Of a DNA stretch of 64,000 nt, positions 1 through 10,592 are shown piece by piece. The stretch lies in NCBI RefSeq assembly GCF_037893015.1, contig NC_133661.1, forward strand, positions 243,307,503 to 243,371,502, read 5' to 3'. The DNA is from Macrotis lagotis. Its lineage: Eukaryota > Chordata > Mammalia > Peramelemorphia > Peramelidae. The notes under the pieces were generated by a model, which saw only the letters and a list, made by a program, of their open reading frames with translations, was not told the origin of the DNA and ran no database searches. Positions within the stretch are counted from its first letter, which is position 1; every line of letters begins with the position of its first letter. The position numbers and the translations under genes were made by a program.

Positions 1-179
1 AAGTTCAGCGATGTAGAGAATTTGAAGGGACCACAAGATATTCAGATAGTCAACCAGGATTTATTTAGTGCTTACTATATCCCAGGAATTGCATTAAATT
101 CTGTAGACAAAAAAAAGAATTAAAAAAAATCAAAACACTAGCTGTAACTTTAAGCCTTATAGACCTGTCTGCAGTAATG

Positions 180-690
180 AGGTTGAAAATATTTATTGAG
201 TGACTATAGTGTGCAAGATACTACTAAGGCTCAAGAAATAAAGAGATAAATAAATAAAGCATTTATTCTAAGGAGAATATAATCTGTTAGTCACAGAATT
301 AATGATACAAAGGAGAGATCAGTACAAAGGGTAGAGTGAGGCAATTTGCTATAAGAATAGGGAAAAGAAGGCAATAACTTCCTCATGGAGATGAGGATGT
401 CATGGAAGACTTCATGGAGTAGGTGATATAGACATAGAAGGCAGGAAGAGCCTTTAAAAGCAAGCAAAAAAACTGAGATGTTGGTAGAAAATGCATTTTA
501 AGCAGGGAGGAAAGTGTGAACAAAGTCATTGAGATAGAAAAGAATAAGACAGAAGAATGTGAGGAAAAGGGTTCAATGTGACTAGAAAACAGAAAACATG
601 AAGTATGTTGATTGAAATAAGACTGGGGGGGGCTAGTTGAGTTAGATTGTGGAAAGCCTTGAATATCATGATTAGAAATGTTTTTAATAT
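180..690 (+). repeat. Ancient unclassified interspersed repeat
   Basis: It starts with TTTATTGAGTGACTATAGTG, a degraded form of 'tattgagcacctactatgtgcca', followed by 'tctgttag' and then purine-rich text with 'ggaaagccttgaatatc'. The same order of phrases recurs at 36985-37230 and 56790-57330, so it is an old dispersed family shared with other mammals. I cannot name the family safely. Confidence 0.4.
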
Positions 691-699
691 CTAGGATTG

Positions 700-1600
700 G
701 TTCCAAGCTATGTTGGACACATAGTAGATATGCAAAAATATGAACTATTTCTATGGCATCCCCTTTCTTACAATGGATATATCAATAACTGGGTCCTCAA
801 AGAAGCACAATGGGCAACTACAACTTTAATATCAAGAAATCACAAGTACCATGTAAGGAGATGAAAGGACAAATTACATTAAGAATAACTTGGGAATGAT
901 ATACAGAGGTCAAAGAATATGTACAATTTCCAATGCCCTGGTCAAAACCCTAAACTCAGCATGGTTTACATAAGCCTCCAATTCATCAAATTCCTTCTCC
1001 AACTCCCTCCCACCATGTTCTCCTCTTTCTCTGCCGAGATGGCACATCTAAGCTTGGAAGGCGCTGAGAGAATCCCCAGCAGGCTCTCTCCGCACAAGTG
1101 TCTAATGAGCTGGAAAAGCTCCTAAGCCTAGAAAACTCAAAGAGGACTTTGTCACTAAGAAGAAACAGCAATGGAAGGAATTATAACTGGCCTGCAGTGC
1201 ACAGTCATCTGTGGGAAATGGAATTATACCTGTCGGATACCATTGTCACTTTATTGTTCTCATAGCCCACATGTGCCCAGGCACCACACTCGGGAGTTCC
1301 AACATTTTTCTGTTCATCTTTTGAGATTCCCCCAAACACAGATCCTGAATGAAATCCAATCCAGCTACTGGCCAAATCCACAGAATAATCTAAGAGAGTT
1401 GCCACCTAGCCCCACTGAGGCTTGAGCTGGAAAATATGTTGCTGTAGATATCCAAGTCAGAGACAGCCAAAATAAAGTGTCCAGGTTGGCAGTTTATGTA
1501 TTTCTATGTAATCATAAGGAATAAGCTATTTATAAATGTCAAGAGACCAAAGGGAATCTTAAGAAAATTCAATATGATTCAGAAGGGGAAAAAAATCACA
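700..1600. other. Repeat-poor segment, slightly GC-richer
   Basis: No gene recognised. The part at 960-1480 has more complex base composition than its surroundings. Short open frames on both strands (up to 84 codons) have no recognisable domain and no splice context, and are taken as chance. Confidence 0.4.
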
Positions 1601-1695
1601 TTATTTGAAGTCAGAAGACTTGGGTTCAAATCCAGATCTAGCTATCTTTGTAACCTCAAGCAAGTTACTTACATTTTTAAAACCCAATTCTAGCT
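1598..1695 (+). repeat. MIR/CORE-SINE fragment
   Basis: It contains the family phrases 'gacttgggttcaaatccag' and 'caagttactt', at the usual spacing for a MIR-type SINE in plus orientation. Degraded. Confidence 0.55.
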
Positions 1696-1699
1696 CTAT

Positions 1700-3500
1700 A
1701 GTTATGGTGCCGTCAAATTCATGTATAAATCTAAACAAGTTGTCAACTAACTCCACCACAGAACTTCCTAGTGGATAAAGTTTGGTTGCTGATATCAAAG
1801 TGAAAAACATTCATGATAAAGGACACAATCTGGCAGTTCCTAAACTTTATCTCTTAAATAATCAGAAAGCAAATTCTTGATTCTCTTAGGGGTTAAGGAA
1901 TCTTTTTGAATGCAATAAATTATAGAATGTGTATTTTGTGTATGTCCACATATATTGACAGATTCATTTAGACTATTGAACAATTTCTAACATTCAAACT
2001 TAGAAGCAAAGGGAGGAGGATCATAATCCACTCAGTTTCCTCTTGTATAAGCTGCAAGACTATCACAACATATAAACTGCCAACTTGGACCCTTTTTATC
2101 TTGGACTTGCCTAGCCAAATCCACAACCCAAAAGATAGTGTCCTATCTTCATTTTTTTTTATTTTTATTTTTACTCCTTCAGTTAAAAACCTCTCTTCTC
2201 ATCATCTTCAAAGACAAACCACCAGGACTATTAAAAAAAAAAAACTACCACTTCTTCAACGTATCCTTCTGGAGTGTAAACTTCTGAAATGGGAGCAATT
2301 ATACACTTCTAATGCAGGGTCATCCTAAATGGTGCATCCTCGAGCTTCCCTGGCTGGCAGCAAGTATCTCTAGAGGGAATATGACTGGTGAAGGCTGCAG
2401 ATTCTTGTCATACAGAACAGATGCCTTGGCACATAAATTTCCACTGTGCCTGAAAGGCTCATAATTAAAAAATGAATCCAAAAGGATTTACTGTAAATTA
2501 CAAACACAGAGAAACTAATAGGATGTCTTTTTTTTCTACCTAGTATTAGCTACATAAAGAGAAACTAATTGCTGCCCTATTCTTCCCTACTCTCTCCTTA
2601 TAGGGGGTGAAAAGGAGGTCATCAGGAGTTTTATTATAGTAATAGTAGGCACTTTGTGGAAATCTTCTCAGTGGTGCAGTTCAGTCATTTCCTGGGCCCT
2701 ATTGGGTAAAGAAGGGTTAGAATAATGTGTCCCAACTCCTCAATGCCTAGATACCAAGGCTAAGAGACAGCTGCTATGGGTAAAAGAATAATAGACTTTG
2801 ATCACATGTTCAGGGCAGGTACATTGTTGAACAATAGATTTCAATGAAGCAGGGAGATTTGAACAGACAAAAAAAAAGATTTCTCAATTCTAAGACACAT
2901 GATTCACTCTATAGGGAAGTCATGTTATGCAGTCTTCCTGATCTATTTACACCTGTCAAATACAGATCATCTGTTATCTCATTAATATAGCTCTGAATAA
3001 TTCACACAGGGAGTAAAAAGCATGAAAATGAGGGTACCAAAAACAATAGCTAGTTTTAAGCAATCAACCTCCAATTAGTTTTTGCTTTTTAGATTTATTT
3101 TTGAATAATATTTGGAGAGAAATAAAAAATTTAAAAAATAAATAAAATTTATAAAAATTAATGACCAAAAATAAATACCTGAGTAGAGTGTGCAGATGAA
3201 ACTAAACATACAGTTTATACCTTTATATTCAATTTAAGAAATAGTTTGTTAAGCACCCTACTATGTGTAGAATGCTATGCTTTGCACTGGTTTAGTCCCT
3301 GAGCTCACATGGGGTTTATAATCTATTAAGTGGATAGGAATAAGGAATGACTAGATGACTGACTGATTTTGCTAATATAGAGAATTTCTGGAGAAGAAAC
3401 TCCTCCTACTAATGCAGCTGCACCTCTTAGTCATGGAGACTAGCCTAAATTGTTTCGAGGTTAAGAGGCCTGTCAAAATCACATTTAAAAAATATTTATT
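1700..3500. other. Intron sequence with nothing recognised
   Basis: AT-rich unique DNA. About 3235-3345 resembles the start of the old repeat seen at 180 ('aagcaccctactatgtg'). About 2330-2510 is more complex text and could be conserved. No ORF, RNA gene or promoter was seen. Confidence 0.4.
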
Positions 3501-3502
3501 TA

Positions 3503-3636
3503 AGGCAATGGGGTTAAGTGACTTACCCAAGATCACACAGCTATGCAATTATTAAGTGTCTGAGACTAGTTTTGAACTAAGGTCCTCCTGACTCCAGGGC
3601 CAGTGCTCTATCCATCACACCACCTAGCTTCCCTGT
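3503..3636 (-). repeat. Marsupial tRNA-type SINE (WSINE-like)
   Basis: Reverse-complement copy with 'ggcaatggggttaagtgac', 'cacacagctatgcaattatt' and 'ccacctagcttccct'. These correspond to the SINE 3-prime end, middle and 5-prime head. Confidence 0.88.
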
Positions 3637-3956
3637 CAGATTTTTTTTTTAATACAAATTGTCTTTTTTGAGTTTGCGATCAGAGATATCACTTTGGATT
3701 TAGAAGACAATGGAAATCTTCATAGAAGTGTCTTTTTGGTAGTAGTCTATATAACATGGCTTAAAGCTTAGATAATTCCATGTATTAAATCTAAGTACTA
3801 AAACTAAACTAAAAGATTTATTTATTAAAAGATGGAATCATAGAAAAAGAGAACACCCTTCTTCAAAATCCACAAATGGTTATTACACCAACTCCAAAAG
3901 AGATCTTCTCATAGGAAACTCACGTCTGCTGAAACAGTCAATCTCCCTTTTTTGTA

Positions 3957-4213
3957 GTCACTGTTGTTAAGTTGTTTTTCAATCATGTCCAACTCCCCTG
4001 ACTCCATTTGGGGTTTACTTGGCAGAAATACTGGAATAGTTTGATATTTCTTTCTCTAGGTCATTTTACAGATGAGGAAACTGAGACAAAGAAGGTTAAG
4101 GGATTTGCCCAGGGTCACATAGCTAGTTTGTGTCTGAGGCTGGATTTAAACTCATAAATGATGAGTCTTACTGTCTCCAGACCCAGCATTTCATTCTCTG
4201 TGTACCTAGTTGC
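3957..4213 (-). repeat. Marsupial MAR1-type SINE, full length
   Basis: Reverse-complement copy with the long 3-prime part ('catgtccaactc', 'ccatttggggtttacttggc', 'cattttacagatgaggaaac') joined to the tRNA-like head ('gtacctagttgctc'). Length is near the usual 260 bp. Confidence 0.85.
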
Positions 4214-4510
4214 TCATTTCTTCTTTAGAACAGTTTTAATTTTTAGAAAGTTTTTTCCTTGCATGGAACCTAAATCCTCTCCACTTTTCTCTCTTGCTCT
4301 TTGCTCCACCTTTTGAGACAAAATAAAAGAGATCCAATCCCATTTCCATATTATAGTCTTTTTGCATATTGGAGGATTGTTATCATTTCCTTTCAAGCTA
4401 AATATCCATGATATGTTCACTTGATCCTTGTATATAATGTCTTTGAGTCTCTTCATCATTTTCATCCACTTCCTTCTATTCTTCCTTAACCTTGGTACCC
4501 CAAACTGAAT
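4214..4510. other. Intron sequence with nothing recognised
   Basis: Pyrimidine-rich unique DNA. The 83-codon minus-strand frame at 4214-4465 has no recognisable domain. Confidence 0.4.
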
Positions 4511-4519
4511 GCATAGCTA

Positions 4520-4795
4520 AATGGTGAGGTCAACAGAATACTGGAACAAGAGTCAGGAAAACCTGAGTTCAAATTCAGATTCAGATGGTGACAAGTTTTG
4601 TGAGACTGTGCACGTCACAAGTTCTATTCACCTTATTTTTCTCAATCACAAATGAGATTAATAATAGTTCCTATCTCATAGGTTAATCATTTAGATCAAA
4701 TGAGATAATATTTGTAAATCAGTCCAGTTCCTGGAACATTTAATAGACTCTATATAAATGCTAGTTATTATTATTATTTATTATTATTATTATTC
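4520..4795 (+). repeat. MIR-like CORE-SINE with (TTA) tail
   Basis: It shows 'gagttcaaattcagattcag', a degraded 'cctatctcataggttaat', 'aaatgagataatatttgtaaa' and 'tatataaatgctagttatta', ending in TTA repeats. This is the standard order of the marsupial MIR-like family. Confidence 0.75.
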
Positions 4796-4879
4796 ACATG
4801 ATATGCTTTATTTATAACAGAGGGTTCGGAGACTATAGTATCCTTTATTCAGGAAGTCATGCTTCTATGAATGCAAACC

Positions 4880-5190
4880 AAGATTATACTGGTTTTGGGG
4901 GTTATCAAATCACATACGATAAGATGGACTGGCAAATAATCCAATTGGTGACTTATGGAGGATAACATGACATAAAGCTGTAATAATAGGTTGGTGCTAG
5001 ATTATGTAGGGTACCAGATTATTAAATATTAACCTTAGAATAATGGAAATGATGTGATCACATATGTACTTAAGGAAGCCCAATGATTTAGGGAAAAGAG
5101 ATATTAGAGATAAGGACACCATTTGGGAAGCTCTTACAGTCACTAGCAAGAATTAATTAGGATCTTAGTGAGTATTATTGAATTGAAAGG
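4880..5190 (+). repeat. Ancient interspersed repeat, 5-prime part
   Basis: 'gatgtgatcacatatgtac' and 'ttaggatctta' match a long old mammalian repeat whose later part continues at 5455. A MIR-like SINE sits between the halves. Confidence 0.4.
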
Positions 5191-5194
5191 GGAA

Positions 5195-5440
5195 TAATCA
5201 TTTAAATAGCACTTACATGTGCTATTGCTAAGCATTTTACAAATATTGTCTCATTTGATCTTCATGACTCTCTAAGAAAGGTGCTATTATTAACCTCTTT
5301 TGGAAGAAGAAGAAAAATAAAGCAAACCGGTAAAGCAACTTTCCCAGGTTCACATTGTAAGTGTATGAAGCAGGATATAAACTCTGGAATTCCTGACTCT
5401 GGGTCTAGTGTTCTAACTACTTAGTCATCTAGAATGATGG
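5195..5440 (-). repeat. MIR-like SINE inserted in an older repeat
   Basis: Reverse-complement MIR-like copy: 'cattttacaaatattgtctc', 'atttgatcttcatgactctc', then degraded 'cccaggttcaca' and 'cctgactctgggtctagtg'. Confidence 0.7.
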
Positions 5441-5454
5441 ACAAAGAAGGACAC

Positions 5455-5850
5455 AGATTAAAAAAAAGATAGTATAGCATTAGAATCAGCATGACTTGGT
5501 AATTGATTGGACATGCCTGGTGAAGGAGAGGCAAGATTGAAAACTGGTTTAAAGGTTTTGTGTCTGAGTGACTTGATTAAGGATCATACCATCAATCAAA
5601 AAATAGGGATATTAAAAGTGATGACTAGTTTGGAAGAGAACGTGATGAGTTCAGTTTGGGAATATATTGAGATTTAAGTCAAGTTAGGACTTTGAGGTAG
5701 ATATATTCAGTAGTAGCTTAAATGCAGGCTAGACCTTAGAGGAGAGGTCAAACTTGAAGAGATAGATTTGGGAGGCACCTGAGTGGAAGTAATCATTGAA
5801 GCCAAGCAATGGATAAAGTTGTCAAGGAAGAGAAAGTATAGAGAAAAAGC
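5455..5850 (+). repeat. Ancient interspersed repeat, 3-prime part
   Basis: 'tgatgagttcagtttggga', 'gaggagaggtc' and 'agatagatttgggaggcac' follow the order of a widespread old mammalian repeat and continue the piece at 4880-5190. Family name not assigned. Confidence 0.45.
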
Positions 5851-5864
5851 AAAGCCCCAAGCCA

Positions 5865-6035
5865 TAGAATCACAAATGCTGGCTCTGAAAGGGGTCATAG
5901 AAAAGATCTATTCTAACTCACTCATTTTAAAGATGAGGATAATGAACCTAAGGAGGGAGAATGACTTGAACAGAGTTTTACAGAAAGTACAAAAGGCATT
6001 CAAACTGGGTGTTCTAGTTTCAGTGCAGAATGTTA
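5865..6035 (-). repeat. MIR-like SINE
   Basis: 'atagaatcacaaatgctggc', 'cattttaaagatgaggataa' and 'gacttgaacagagttttaca' match the reverse-complement marsupial MIR-like family. The 86-codon plus-strand frame here is repeat-derived. Confidence 0.65.
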
Positions 6036-6039
6036 AAAT

Positions 6040-6450
6040 ATAAACTCTGTTTAGGATAAGGATTTTGAATCTCAATTGCACCTGCCAAATAAGAGGTTTA
6101 ATTTAAAGAAGGTCTGAGGCACTGTTTTAAGTCCTTTGTTTTCTCTATTCTACTATGCTTATTTACCCCAAAGTTTACTTACAAGAACTTTAATGTTACA
6201 TTTTATTTTTCTTCAAAGCTATCTTTCATGGGGACTATGCACCTTTGCTAATAATGAGACATTTCAGAATTCTCTTTTGTTAGAAGTGTCTTTACAGTAG
6301 GTTCAGGAAACCAGAGAACTAATGTTTTACCTAAATAAAAGTGCTTCATTTGGATTTTAAAAACTTACTTACAAGATATGGTACCAAATAATTTTGAATG
6401 TTTCAAGCAACCAAATCTTGGCTTTGGCTGACAAAGAAATAGAACTTTCT
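6040..6450. other. Intron sequence with nothing recognised
   Basis: AT-rich unique DNA with no feature that I can support. Confidence 0.4.
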
Positions 6451-6464
6451 TTGAAAGTAATTTT

Positions 6465-6617
6465 TTTTAGGTTTTTTTTGCAAGGCAAATGGGGTTAAGT
6501 GGCTTGCCCAAAGCCACACAGCTAGGTAATTTTTTAAGTGTCTGAAACCGGATTTGAACCCAGGTACTCCTGACTCCAAGGCCAGTGCTTTATCCACTAT
6601 GCCACCTAGCTGTCCCC
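6465..6617 (-). mobile_element. WSINE-like SINE with 14-bp target-site duplication
   Basis: Complete reverse-complement copy from the poly(T) end through 'ggcaaatggggttaagtggc' to 'ccacctagctgtcccc'. It is bracketed by perfect direct repeats TTGAAAGTAATTTT at 6451-6464 and 6618-6631, the signature of L1-type target-primed integration. Confidence 0.94.
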
Positions 6618-6899
6618 TTGAAAGTAATTTTAAATGAAGTGTTCAAGAAATGTTTAAATACTGGTAACAGGAAAATGGGGGAAAAGATGCAATTGGATTT
6701 ATAGTTGGAAGGGCTGAGTTCAAGTTCTGATTCTGCCATTTGACAATTAAATGTTCTGGAACAAATTACATAACATTTTTGAAACATTTGTAAAAATATA
6801 TCTACTTTTATAATACATTTTAAATATATTATCTCATTTAATACCCACATGAACTGGATGAAGTTACTATTTTCTATTAAAAAGGGGGTAAAATTAATA

Positions 6900-6997
6900 A
6901 TACTATTTCTACTACTACTATTACCACTACCACTTCTACTACCACTACTACTACTGTCCCATTACAACTACTACTATTACTATTACTACTATGACTA
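6900..6997 (+). repeat. Imperfect (TAC)n microsatellite
   Basis: About 100 bp of TAC/TACTAT/CAC trinucleotides with scattered substitutions. Confidence 0.85.
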
Positions 6998-7025
6998 TAT
7001 ATCTGACACATAATGGTTGGCTGTT

Positions 7026-7116
7026 GTTGACTATTTTTTGTTTCTAAAATGACTATAAATTAATCAATATCTTATACAGAGCATTCTGACTCTTATGGAT
7101 TTTTAAATATCATGAC
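7026..7116 (+). repeat. Local repeat unit, copy A
   Basis: 'gttgactattttttg' then 'aatgactataaattaatcaa', 'agcattctgac' and 'atggatttttaaatatcatg'. It aligns with copies B (8151) and C (8976) but stops earlier. Not a family I recognise. Confidence 0.7.
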
Positions 7117-7119
7117 AAA

Positions 7120-7350
7120 TTAAATATCAGGAGTAGCAAGTGCTTTAAGGCTTGCAAAGTCCTATGGAAATTTCTCATTTTCGCTTTATGACAACTCTGA
7201 GAGGTAGGTAATATTATTTTCTCCGTATTACAAATGAGGAAATAGAGGCAAACAGTATTCAAGTAACTTGCCTTATAGCCAGATACAAACTTGGGTTTTC
7301 CTGATTCCAACTCCAATGTTGGATATTATTGTACAGCCCTACTGCCTGCT
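7120..7350 (-). repeat. MIR-like SINE
   Basis: 'caagtgctttaaggcttgca', 'tattacaaatgaggaaatag', 'agtaacttgccttatagcc' and 'cctgattccaactcc' follow reverse-complement MIR order. Confidence 0.65.
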
Positions 7351-7399
7351 CCTCCTCCTAGTATTAGTTCTATTAATAACACTAATTCCCAACATGTAT

Positions 7400-7628
7400 A
7401 AAGGAATTTAAGGTTAATAAAATACCTCATATACAGTATCTCATTTGATTTTCACAACCTTTAAATTTGATTGCTATCATCATCCCATTTTTGTAGATGG
7501 AAAAATTGAAGTCAAGAAAGATTAAGTGGTTTGCACAAGGTTATATAGCTAGTGAGTGTTAGAGGTAAGATTTGAACCAAAGTCTTTCTGATTCTAAGTG
7601 AATCATTCTATTACTTCACTATGACATA
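7400..7628 (-). repeat. MIR-like SINE
   Basis: 'agtatctcatttgattttca', 'cccatttttgtagatgg', 'ttaagtggtttgcacaaggt' and 'tagctagtgagtgttagagg' follow reverse-complement MIR order. Confidence 0.7.
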
Positions 7629-8034
7629 TAAATGTACCATTATTTCCATTGCATATCTCATAGGATTATTGTGAGGATGAAAAGGGATTAAAACGCATAC
7701 ATTTTATGTGGGCTCAAAAGTATGCATAATATATAAAAATTCTTTGTCATCTGTAAAGTGCCATACAAATGTCACCTATTGTTCTTATCCAGAGCTACTA
7801 TTGAAATAATACCTTCCAAAATACCTACTTTAATATGACAGAATCCATTCATTTAATATATTAAATATATTATACTCAGATCTCATATGTCCACATGTGT
7901 AAGTAAAACAACATATATTTAATATATACTCTTACAAATGTTAAATGAGCAGAGGTACAATAGCATATGGTGTCTGACAACCAGGATGACTTATGTTCAC
8001 ATCCTGCCTTTATTACATAATAATTGACTCTTGG

Positions 8035-8149
8035 GGAAGTTAGGTGGCACAGTAGATAGAGCACTGGCCCTAGAGTCAGGAGGATCTGAGTTCAAACTGG
8101 CAAGTAACTTTTTAACCCCATTGCCTTGCAAAAATTGAAAAAAAATAAT
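8035..8149 (+). repeat. Internally deleted WSINE-like SINE
   Basis: The head 'taggtggcacagtagataga' and 'gagtcaggaggatctgag' are joined directly to the tail 'accccattgccttgcaaaaa'. About 40 bp of the usual middle ('cagacacttaataatt...gcaagcc') is missing. Confidence 0.88.
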
Positions 8150-8150
8150 A

Positions 8151-8306
8151 GTTGACTTTTTTGCTGTAATGACTAAAAACCAATCAATATGTTATGCACA
8201 GCATTCCAATTTACATAGGTTTTTAAATACTATGACTTAGCTTTGAAAATTGTGGTTTTATTTACAACAACAAAATTCAAGACAACAGAGGCTTAGTAAA
8301 CAGCTA
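8151..8306 (+). repeat. Local repeat unit, copy B
   Basis: 'aaccaatcaatatgttatgc', 'cagcattccaatttacatag', 'aaaattgtggttttattta' and 'ggcttagtaaacag' align with copy C over about 140 bp and with copy A over the first 75 bp. It starts right after the A-tail of the SINE at 8035. Confidence 0.75.
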
Positions 8307-8329
8307 CCTTGGACAAGGCTCTTAACATG

Positions 8330-8425
8330 TTAGGCAATTGTCTGCTTAGATAAGTTGAAAATAAAGTGCTGCCTGAATCCAGGAGTTTCTTATACTGATG
8401 AAATCAGAAGTTCAAACCACATGCT
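8330..8425 (+). repeat. CORE-SINE 3-prime fragment
   Basis: 'tgcctgaatccaggagtttc' and 'ttatactgatgaaatcagaa' match the tail of an old therian CORE-SINE. A related tail occurs near 30340-30385. Confidence 0.5.
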
Positions 8426-8527
8426 CAAAAAAGAAAAAAAAAGAAAAATCTACCCATCAATTACAGCAAGGCTACAATTTTTGATCAATGTTCTTGCTTC
8501 TCTTAGTAGTTCTTATATTTTCATGTC

Positions 8528-8680
8528 ATAAGATAATTGAATTTAGAGTTGAAAGAGACCTAACAGATCATCCAGTTCAACCTCCTCATTTTACAGTGCC
8601 CTCATCTGTAAAATGAGGGGGTTTGGATTAAATGGCCTTTAAGTTTCCTTTGAGCTTTGAAGGCTAAGATCGAACACTAC
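8528..8680. repeat. Head-to-head MIR-like pieces forming an inverted repeat
   Basis: A minus-oriented MIR-like head ('agagttgaaagagacctaac') meets a plus-oriented MIR tail ('tctgtaaaatgaggggg'). The join has a perfect 13-bp inverted repeat, CCTCATTTTACAG at 8584-8596 and CTGTAAAATGAGG at 8606-8618. Confidence 0.75.
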
Positions 8681-8975
8681 TTTGGGACCAACACTGTCAG
8701 CTGAAATCCAAGATAAAATGTTAAGTGGAACTTTCAGTTCCACATAGGGCAATGAAGTTGCTCTCCTAATCATGCATCTGAATGGAGATTATCTACACAG
8801 AGTCTATGTCTGTCGAAATTGATGAAATTACTTATCAATACACTATCATTAAAAAGTTTCACATGAACCAATTACTTGTTACATGGCAGCCCTAAATCAT
8901 GTTGTTTTTAGTTAACCACCCTAAACAATTAATAAGTCATGAGAAAGGAAGGGAACTGCTGCTGGTCTGCAGCTT

Positions 8976-9115
8976 GCAATGATCATAAACCAATCAATGT
9001 GTTTTGCACGGCCTTCCAAATTGCATGGGTTTTAAAATATTAGGACCTGGATTTGAAAAATGTGGTTTTATTCACAGAGGCAAAATGCAAGACATCTGAA
9101 GTTTAGTAAATGCCT
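8976..9115 (+). repeat. Local repeat unit, copy C
   Basis: 'aaaccaatcaatgtgttttg', 'ccttccaaattgcatgggtt', 'aaaatgtggttttattcaca' and 'gtttagtaaatgcctg' align with copy B in the same orientation, about 815 bp further on. Confidence 0.75.
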
Positions 9116-9119
9116 GTTT

Positions 9120-10585
9120 GCATTTATGGATATACCATGCTAGATGCTAGGGCAAACAGTATATTAATTATGACTTGAAAAGTACAATACAACAAAGAAT
9201 CAGAAAGTTTAGAAAATGATACGGTAAATGTAACTGGATTTCTCCTTATCATATTAACTTGATTTTTAGAGCTCCAAGAGCAGGTGGAAAATAACACTAT
9301 AATAAGCAGACAGAAGAAAGGAGTGGAGAGAACTTTTATGGTTGGACTCTAGGGCTGACCATCATATTTTTAAAATTATCATCTCTAACCATTCCTTCTC
9401 TTTCCCCAGAGTTGCTAACATTCTGCCTGTTCTCTGGTTCAGAGTGAAGTGAGAATGCCACCAGCCATGGGAATCAAGATGGTAAACTGCTCGTTTTCCA
9501 TATTACCTAAAAAAAAAAACCAGGTACTCAAAAGATGTTTTAGTAGCCAAGCTGAAGTTGTAGCCTCCTAAACCAAAGACAGCCAGCAAGCAATTATCTG
9601 ATCAAAACTCTTGATTTTCTCTGAATACCATGTCTCTGATGCAGATTTTTCTAGGTAAATCTGATTATTTTCCTTCTTTCAGAGGTTGGCTGCATTCCCC
9701 AGTTGATCTTTTTCTCTTAACTGCTTTCCTTTTTCCTGCTATTTAAAACTGAACTTTTATTGTTCCAAATTAAATCCATTTTTTCTAGCCTTGTCATTGC
9801 TAACTAATGAGAACAATTCCTCTCTTCATTCTTGGTAACTGCACTTAGGTACTTATAGATGAGAATCATATCCTTTCTTAGCCTACATTTTTTTACAGAC
9901 TGCACATGCTATAAAATGGGCTAATTGTTGCTATAAAAATAGTTTCTATCATCATAGCATGGCAATTTTCCACCCCAAATCATTTAAATTTCCTAGAATT
10001 GTATTGAGTCCACATGGCATCAGATAGCTAAATGTAAATGCTCATTTAGCTTATAGGCAAAAGGCCTAGATTAGAACAAACTTATAGTTTTCCTTCTCTT
10101 TTGGTTATCATTGTTTATCAAACCTTTCATTATCAAAAATAGAATCTCAAAAAAAATCAACCTGAAAGACCTTTAATGTTCAAATCTGCTATTCTATTTG
10201 CACCTGGAACTATTAAGAAAAACAAACAATGATTTTCCTTTATTCATACAGCATCCAAACTAGATTACTGCTACATAATCAAAGATGAGAAGAAACACAG
10301 TGGATCAACCTCTTTGATAGTTGCAAAGCACTCAGAGCATAGCAGTATGAGTGTCAATGTCTCCCTATCAAAAACTCCCTTAGTACCAATGCCAAATCAT
10401 ATGACTTCTGTAAGTGAAAATTAGTTTGAATACACCTACATCACCAATATGATTCCAACACTGCACCAAATGTTATTTTTACATGGGCATACTTGTTGCA
10501 CATGTCTGGAATAATATATCGTGTCTGTCTACACCAGAGCAACAGCAAAAGTTTGAAGGACTAGTATATACAAGTTGGAATTCAT
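9120..10585. other. Intron flank downstream of the exon
   Basis: No repeat or gene recognised. About 9290-9500 and 10380-10585 are the more complex stretches near the exon and the likeliest place for conserved splicing elements. No motif was strong enough to annotate. Confidence 0.4.
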
Positions 10586-10586
10586 T

Positions 10587-10592
10587 ACTCAC
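10587..10592 (-). promoter_or_regulatory. NRXN3: Splice donor of the NRXN3 exon
   Basis: The minus strand reads ACATA then GTGAGT, a near-perfect U1 donor. It fixes the 3-prime exon boundary at 10593 after a complete isoleucine codon, so the following intron is phase 0. Confidence 0.94.

Larger units (their letters stand above)
1..10592 (-). other. NRXN3: NRXN3 intron downstream of the LNS6 exon (partial)
   Basis: No further neurexin exon was recognised here. The next one, beginning EQGKIGVVF in the family, was not seen, so the intron is at least 10.6 kb. The contents are repeats, listed separately, and AT-rich unique DNA. Confidence 0.85.

Noticed and set aside
1171-1425. 84-codon plus-strand ORF with a His-rich stretch
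   Set aside because: No recognisable domain, a competing minus-strand frame of similar length, and no splice signals. Kept only as part of a GC-richer unannotated segment.
1560-1590. Poly(A) signals and A-runs as gene ends
   Set aside because: AATAAA words and A-runs are frequent in AT-rich intron and at SINE/L1 tails; none is linked to a gene end.
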